A stretch of 52,000 bases of DNA from Actinopolymorpha alba DSM 45243. GTDB lineage: Bacteria > Actinomycetota > Actinomycetes > Propionibacteriales > Actinopolymorphaceae. Shown piece by piece: positions 47,781-52,000 of this stretch (the stretch's first letter is position 1; each line of letters opens with the position of its first letter). A program made the position numbers and the translations under genes. The stretch is from assembly GCF_000373925.1 (NCBI RefSeq), contig NZ_KB892782.1, positions 1 through 52,000 of the forward strand. Reading direction: 5' to 3'. The notes beneath the pieces are model-generated. The model worked only from the letters and a program-made list of their open reading frames with translations. It did not search any database and was not told the DNA's origin.

Positions 47781-48560
47781 TCAGCGCCGAATCGCTTTGA
47801 CCATGAAGCGGTGATTTCGTACGACGAACGGTCCCTCCCTGCGAATCCGGGCATCGAGCTCTCGCAGCGGACCGTCGTACGTCGTCACATCGAATCCAGG
47901 TACCTGCCACGACACGGCACTGAGATGGAAGACGACCGCTCCTATGTCGCGGAAGCCGACTTCGACGAACACCTCCTCAGCCTCGGCGATCTCGAAACCG
48001 TGGTGCTCCAGTGTGGTGACCGCATGATCAAGCGTGGCGGTCTCGGAATATCGGGGTGGGGGTCCACCGAGTGCGGTGTTGAATTCGATGTCGTTGCGTC
48101 GGCCCACGCCCTGGGTCAGGTAGACCCCGCCCGGCGCGAGGACCCGGCGTAGCTCGGTCGGGGGACATCCGCCGTGCCGGTTGAGTACGAGGTCAAACTC
48201 CGCGTCGTCGGCCGGCAGCGGCGACCCTGAGGTGCTCTGTCGTACGGCGATGCCAAGCCGTTCGAGGCGTTCACGAGCGAGGGGGACGTTAGGTAGCCAC
48301 GACTCGGTGGCGACGACGTGTGCCGGACGACGACCGGACACCAGCATCGATGCCAGCACACCGGCCAGCGTCTCACCGCCGCCGGTGTCCAGATCGAGCA
48401 GCCGGGTTGATTCCGAGATCTCGGCACTGGCCATGTCGTCGTAGCACCAGGGAAGATCGCCGCCGCGCAGGCGATCTTCGACGAAGCTGAAGTCCCAGCC
48501 AGTGAACGGCGCCGCGAGGGCCTCGGACACCAGGTCTTCGTAGCTCTGTCCTTCTCGCAT
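47781..48560 (-). CDS. Class I SAM-dependent methyltransferase
   Basis: The product has 259 residues. The SAM motif I is RLLDLDTGGGETLAGVL, followed by VVATESWLPNVPLARERL (motif II), FDLVLNRHGG (motif IV) and LRRVLAPGGVYLTQGVG (motif V/VI). It belongs to the Methyltransf_11-like group; the substrate is unknown. The N-terminus YEDLVSEALAAPFTGWDFSF is common in actinobacterial members of this group. Confidence 0.9.
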   Translation of the reverse strand: MREGQSYEDLVSEALAAPFTGWDFSFVEDRLRGGDLPWCYDDMASAEISESTRLLDLDTGGGETLAGVLASMLVSGRRPAHVVATESWLPNVPLARERLERLGIAVRQSTSGSPLPADDAEFDLVLNRHGGCPPTELRRVLAPGGVYLTQGVGRRNDIEFNTALGGPPPRYSETATLDHAVTTLEHHGFEIAEAEEVFVEVGFRDIGAVVFHLSAVSWQVPGFDVTTYDGPLRELDARIRREGPFVVRNHRFMVKAIRR

Positions 48561-48736
48561 CGCTGGAATGTACTGTCACGTCTCACGTCAACTCAATCGG
48601 ATTCACCTCAGTGGACCTTCGGTTTTGAGACCTCCCTCCGGGGTCCGACGTCGCGTGTTAGCCATGAGATCCCGCAACGTCGCCCGTATGACTCCGTCGT
48701 AGGCTGAATCTCGCACGTGATGGACAGGAGGCAGAG

Positions 48737-49408
48737 GTGGCCGAGACGATGGTGGCCGAGGTGATGGCCGAGCTGACCAAGCTCGAGGACCCGAAGATAC
48801 GCGAGGTGAACGAGAGACACGGTGACGATCACGGTGTGAACCTCAGCAAGCTGCGCGCGCTCGCGAAGCGGCTGAAGACGCAGCAGGAACTCGCGTGCCA
48901 GCTCTGGGAGACGGGTGACACCGCGGCGAGACTGGTGGCGATCCTGATCTGCCGCCCGAAGGCGTTCGAACGTGACGAGTTGGACGTCATGTTGCGCAAG
49001 GCGCGCACACCCAAGGTGCAGGACTGGCTCGTGAACTATGTGGTGAAGAAGAACCCGCACTCCGAAGAACTGCGCCTGGCCTGGTTCGCCGATCCGGATC
49101 CAGTGGTCGCGAGTGCCGGCTGGGCGCTGACCACCGAACGCGTGACGAAGAAGCCCGAGGGCCTCGACCTCGCAGGACTGCTCGACGTCATCGAGGCGGA
49201 GATGAAAGACGCCCCGGATCGCCTGCAGTGGGCGATGAACGAGTGCCTGGGTCATATCGGGATCGAGCACGCCGAGCACCGCGCCCGTGCAATCGACATC
49301 GGTGAGCGCCTGGAAGTGCTCAAGGACTACCCGACTCCCCCGGGCTGCACGTCTCCGTTCGTGCCCATCTGGATCACCGCGATGGTGCGCCGACAGCAGG
49401 AAAAGTAG
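48737..49408 (+). CDS. DNA alkylation repair (AlkD-like) HEAT protein
   Basis: The product has 223 residues of HEAT-like helices: KIREVNERHGDDHGVNLSKLRALAKRLKTQQELACQLWETGDTAARLVAILICRPKAF, KVQDWLVNYVVKKNP, ADPDPVVASAGWALTTERV. AlkD-type glycosylases remove bulky or cationic alkyl bases; this is the compact subfamily typical of actinobacteria, and its activity is unproven. GTG at 48737 has AGGAGGCAGAG just upstream. Confidence 0.85.
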   Translation: MAETMVAEVMAELTKLEDPKIREVNERHGDDHGVNLSKLRALAKRLKTQQELACQLWETGDTAARLVAILICRPKAFERDELDVMLRKARTPKVQDWLVNYVVKKNPHSEELRLAWFADPDPVVASAGWALTTERVTKKPEGLDLAGLLDVIEAEMKDAPDRLQWAMNECLGHIGIEHAEHRARAIDIGERLEVLKDYPTPPGCTSPFVPIWITAMVRRQQEK

Positions 49409-49641
49409 GAAGGCTCGCGCTCACGCTCGTGCCGCTACTCCCTCAGAACGCGGCACCCGATACGAACGGGCCATGAGGGGATGACGAGTTGAAGTCCATC
49501 TCAGGCAGAAGGCCCTCAGGCCACTTGGGTCATGAGTGGCCAGGCTCGTGGTCGTCGAGCACCTCAAGCTCCCTGCCCGAACACTACCGGCGACCACCGA
49601 CAACATCCCTCGACTTCAGATGGCCGTTGCTATCGCATCGC

Positions 49642-49647
49642 TAGGGT
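49642..49647 (+). promoter_or_regulatory. Leaderless-type -10 box of the DUF402 gene
   Basis: TAGGGT ends 8 nt before the ATG at 49656, with no Shine-Dalgarno site between; same design as for DedA, dcd and the aminotransferase. Confidence 0.45.
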
Positions 49648-49655
49648 GGCTCGCC

Positions 49656-50327
49656 ATGAGGCACACAGACATGACGTTCGCGGCGGGAAGCACGGCCGTG
49701 CGTCGTGACATCTTCCGCGGCAAGGTGTGGACGGCTACACCGTTCCGAGTCGTGAGTGATAGCAGCGATCTCCTCGCACTAGCCCTCTGGCCTGGGGTGG
49801 AGAGGCTCGCTCCCACTCATCAGCCAGCCCTTTCCTCGTCTCGGAGGGAGGAGACCGTTCGCAATCTCGTGCTACCTAACCTGGCCGCCGGGAAGTGGGA
49901 GCTGGCCGCCTGGACCTGGGAGACCAACACCAAGCTGACTCTCCTGGTACCCGGCGCCTACTTCAGTGTCGACCTCTTCTTCCGTGACCCTGGCGACCTG
50001 GTGATGTGGTACGTCAACTTTGAGCGTCCCTTCCAGCGCACCCCGATCGGGATCGACACCTTCGACCTCATGTTAGATCTGGTCATCGAGCCAGACACGT
50101 CCTATCGGTGGAAGGACGAAGGCGAGTACACACAGGCCCGCCAGCTCGGCATCATCACCGATGACGAACACCATCAAGTGCAGCAGGCACGTGAGCAAGT
50201 GCTCGCGCTGCTCGACCAGCGGACCGGGCCATTCGATGAACGCTGGCGGTCCTGGCGGCGAGAGGCGCACTGGCAACTACCCACCCTGCCTGTGAACGCA
50301 ACGACCTGGCCGACCCCGGCGGGCTGA
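49656..50327 (+). CDS. DUF402-type protein
   Basis: The product has 223 residues: MRHTDMTFAAGSTAVRRDIFRGKVWTATPFRVVSDSSDLLALALWPGVERLAP..., then WYVNFERPFQRTPIGIDTFDLMLDLVIEPDTSYRWKDEGEYTQARQLGIITDDEHHQVQQAREQVL. The NFE.P..RT..G.DT.D..LD..I.PD....WKDEDE-like core is the signature of DUF402 (FomD-like), a beta-barrel phosphohydrolase fold. The upstream in-frame ATG at 49536 is less likely given the leaderless box. Confidence 0.85.
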   Translation: MRHTDMTFAAGSTAVRRDIFRGKVWTATPFRVVSDSSDLLALALWPGVERLAPTHQPALSSSRREETVRNLVLPNLAAGKWELAAWTWETNTKLTLLVPGAYFSVDLFFRDPGDLVMWYVNFERPFQRTPIGIDTFDLMLDLVIEPDTSYRWKDEGEYTQARQLGIITDDEHHQVQQAREQVLALLDQRTGPFDERWRSWRREAHWQLPTLPVNATTWPTPAG

Positions 50328-50393
50328 CCCCAGCGCGCGACCCCAACGACCTGCACCGGCGAGCGACGACGGTCCAGAGAGGGATCATCCGGG

Positions 50394-51341
50394 TTACTCC
50401 AGGCCACCTTCGATAAGGTCCAGCAGATAGGAGACCTTCTTCTGAAGGCCCGGGAGCCAGGGAAAGTCCTCGCGAATACTCCACGCCGAGTTGTCAACGG
50501 CATTGAAGACGCTGTAGATCCAAAACAGTTCGTCCCAGTTCTCCGGCTCGACACCACCGTGAGCCACGTAGGACCGCCGTACTCTCGGAAGGAGCGCGTC
50601 CGGGCGCGGATCATCGATTGGACCGCCGCCGCAGAAACGAACGAAATCGAAAACCGGGTCGCCGACAGCGGATTTCCCGAAGTCCACGATGTCAACAACC
50701 CGATCGCTCTCGTCGACAAAGATCTCCATGTTTCCCAGGTCACCGTGGACAAGAACACCGGGCCTCTCGTCCAGCATCGCTGCTCGGCTGGAGAAGAGGC
50801 GGCTCACTCGTAGGATAAGCCCGCGGTCATAGTGTCCGCCCGACTGCAGGAATCGCAACCAAGGGTCCAGCGACTCGCGGAGCCAGTCGGACCATCGTAC
50901 GTAACTGCCCTCGCCATTCTTGGTAAGCGGACCACGGCCAGGTAGCTCCCGAGCATGAAGCAGCGAGAACACCCGCCCAACATCGTCCTGTGTGCGAGGA
51001 GAGGCGTCCGCTGTGCGGTCTGGCAGCGCCCAAGGCTGCCCTCGAGCCTTGCGGAGAATCATCCAATGGCCACCGGGAAGATGCTCATCTTCGCCCTCAG
51101 CCAAGATGGGTGGTACCAGAGCCCCGGCATCAGCGGCCATCCGGAGTGTGTTGGCCTCTGCGGCGACCGAATGCTCTCCACTCGCTTTCAGAACGACTTC
51201 CTCGTCGTTCGTGAGTCGAGCGCCGACCACGACTGATTCGCCCCACGTCAAGTGCGGCCAAACGTCTGCAAGCTCGCCAAAGCGTCGAGAGATGACACGA
51301 CCCGCAGAAAGTTGGACCTCCGTCAGCTTGCCATCACCCAT
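50394..51341 (-). CDS. Aminoglycoside phosphotransferase-like (APH) kinase
   Basis: The product has 315 residues. Kinase-like motifs: VVLKASGEHSVAAEANTLRMAA (ATP-site Lys and Glu), the catalytic loop VLVHGDLGNMEIFVD (H-G-D-x-x-x-N-like), and VDIVDFGKSAVGDPVFD (metal-binding Asp). The APH family phosphorylates small molecules; nothing ties this one to antibiotics. ATG at 51341 has GGGGGG 7 nt upstream and overlaps the end of the preceding gene by 8 nt, so the two are coupled. Confidence 0.88.
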   Translation of the reverse strand: MGDGKLTEVQLSAGRVISRRFGELADVWPHLTWGESVVVGARLTNDEEVVLKASGEHSVAAEANTLRMAADAGALVPPILAEGEDEHLPGGHWMILRKARGQPWALPDRTADASPRTQDDVGRVFSLLHARELPGRGPLTKNGEGSYVRWSDWLRESLDPWLRFLQSGGHYDRGLILRVSRLFSSRAAMLDERPGVLVHGDLGNMEIFVDESDRVVDIVDFGKSAVGDPVFDFVRFCGGGPIDDPRPDALLPRVRRSYVAHGGVEPENWDELFWIYSVFNAVDNSAWSIREDFPWLPGLQKKVSYLLDLIEGGLE

Positions 51342-51720
51342 CAAGAGACCCCCCACGAATCGGATGGTGCGCTGGGCCCTGCGCGATCGGCACGGTCATT
51401 GGCGGACCGCCGTACGGGGAATACTGCGTCACGGACGTGCCAGGGTGCAGCCGCTCGTCATCGTCGTACCGCTTGCGCAACACGGCATCCAGCAGACTCG
51501 CTTCCGCAGGTGAAGCGGCGGACTCGACCGCGATCAGCAGGTTGGCGATGTCGTCGACGAGGTCCAGCGTGGCGTCGTCGGGCCCGCCCGGCAAGCTCAC
51601 GGCACCCCAACCGTCCCACAGCAGCAACTCGTCGGCGTAGCGGTGTGCAAGCTGCATCAGTACGTAGTTGTGGATGTACCACATCCCGCCGAATTCCGAT
51701 CCTGGACCAGTTCCGAACTG
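51334..51720 (-). pseudogene. Hypothetical protein, 5' end cut by an IS3-type element
   Basis: The readable part is MWYIHNYVLMQLAHRYADELLLWDGWGAVSLPGGPDDATLDLVDDIANLLIAVESAASPAEASLLDAVLRKRYDDDERLHPGTSVTQYSPYGG..., a plausible acidic helical protein. The frame stays open to 51771, but upstream of about 51720 the sequence belongs to the left end of an insertion sequence, so those residues are not native. The gene is either truncated or expressed from a new start (for example the ATG at about 51684). It overlaps the kinase gene by 8 nt. Function unknown. Confidence 0.55.
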
Positions 51721-52000
51721 AATCGCCCCGGAGTGTCCGGAGAGCTCATTCCTTGGAAGGATGACTCTCATGGCACGTTCGTCTTCGTATCCTGTTGAGC
51801 TGCGTGAGCGCGCGGTGCGGATGGTCGCTGAGCACAGGGATGACTATGGATCTGAGTTCGAGGCGATCAAGTCGATCGCTTCGAAGTTGGGGATCGGGTC
51901 GGCGGAAACCCTGCGGAAGTGGGTCCGGCAGTCCGAGATCGATGCCGGGCAGCGGCCGGGTGTCAGCAGTGAGGAGAACACGGAGATCAAGCGGCTGAAG
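51718..52000 (+). mobile_element. IS3-family insertion sequence, left end
   Basis: The left end starts around 51718 with TGAATCGCCCCGGAGTGTCC, the common style of IS3-family left inverted repeats in actinobacteria (TGAACCGCCCCGG...), followed within 50 bp by orfA. The right end lies beyond the window. The exact end and target duplication cannot be determined here. Confidence 0.6.
51770..52000 (+). CDS. IS3-family transposase OrfA (partial, runs off the window)
   Basis: The 77 visible residues MARSSSYPVELRERAVRMVAEHRDDYGSEFEAIKSIASKLGIGSAETLRKWVRQSEIDAGQRPGVSSEENTEIKRLK form the helix-turn-helix of IS3 OrfA and the start of its leucine zipper. OrfA is normally about 100 residues and is joined to the DDE transposase OrfB by a -1 frameshift. 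GGAAGG lies 9 nt before the ATG at 51770; an in-frame ATG at 51761 is possible. Confidence 0.93.
   Translation, partial: MARSSSYPVELRERAVRMVAEHRDDYGSEFEAIKSIASKLGIGSAETLRKWVRQSEIDAGQRPGVSSEENTEIKRLK

Overview
The window is about 52 kb of high-GC DNA from an actinomycete. Supporting signs are frequent GTG starts, leaderless TANNNT promoters, Dcd of the actinobacterial type next to a tRNA-Gly, and WYL, DUF3224, DUF4097 and TIGR03083-type families. The gene mix suits Propionibacteriales, Jiangellales or a relative, but the species cannot be named from the sequence alone. No rRNA, CRISPR array or complete prophage is visible.

Left part (1-33 kb) is mostly ordinary chromosome. It runs: an HNH nuclease fragment at the edge; a RibD/DHFR-like reductase; a tandem pair of half-size ABC exporters, the first frameshifted; a PEBP protein; a HAD-IIA phosphatase; a SpoU/TrmH methyltransferase; DedA; LemA; pyrE; an M23 peptidase; an SDR and a small membrane protein; a class I aminotransferase; a WYL regulator divergent from DUF3224; an HTH_42 protein; a DinB-like protein; a four-gene osmoprotectant (OpuC-type) ABC operon; an EtfD-like membrane Fe-S reductase; an RHH regulator with a DUF4097 protein; an EEP hydrolase; a triple SRPBCC fusion; and dcd.

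Right part (33-52 kb) is an accessory region that begins at tRNA-Gly(CCC). It carries small orphan genes, mostly on the minus strand. They are separated by a recurring block: a tandem pair of 11-bp repeats (usually RCGTGCC...), then 71-102 bp, then a 16-19 bp piece that looks like the anticodon-loop half of a tRNA (Gly-CCC, Ala-TGC, Gly-TCC, Thr-CGT). No integrase gene is in the window. I read these blocks as attachment-site scars of small tRNA-targeting elements, arranged almost like single-gene cassettes. Beyond them lie a nitrilase-family enzyme, TrmO, an IS605-type tnpB with two compensating frameshifts, an aldo/keto reductase, an ArsR/SRPBCC pair, a GNAT enzyme, a methyltransferase, an AlkD-like protein, an APH-type kinase and, at the right edge, an IS3-family transposase that has cut into a gene.

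A second unusual feature is an 80-bp repeat that encodes a 27-residue peptide (MSERSE...AAKRGRA). Its stop codon overlaps the next start as ATGA. Two tandem copies precede a membrane-protein gene (14.97-15.13 kb) and one copy precedes a TIGR03083 gene (18.33 kb). In each case the repeat supplies the start codon of the host gene. Several dispersed palindromes (the AATGAYCACGT family, a perfect 23-bp pair, a perfect 28-bp pair) complete a repeat-rich non-coding landscape.
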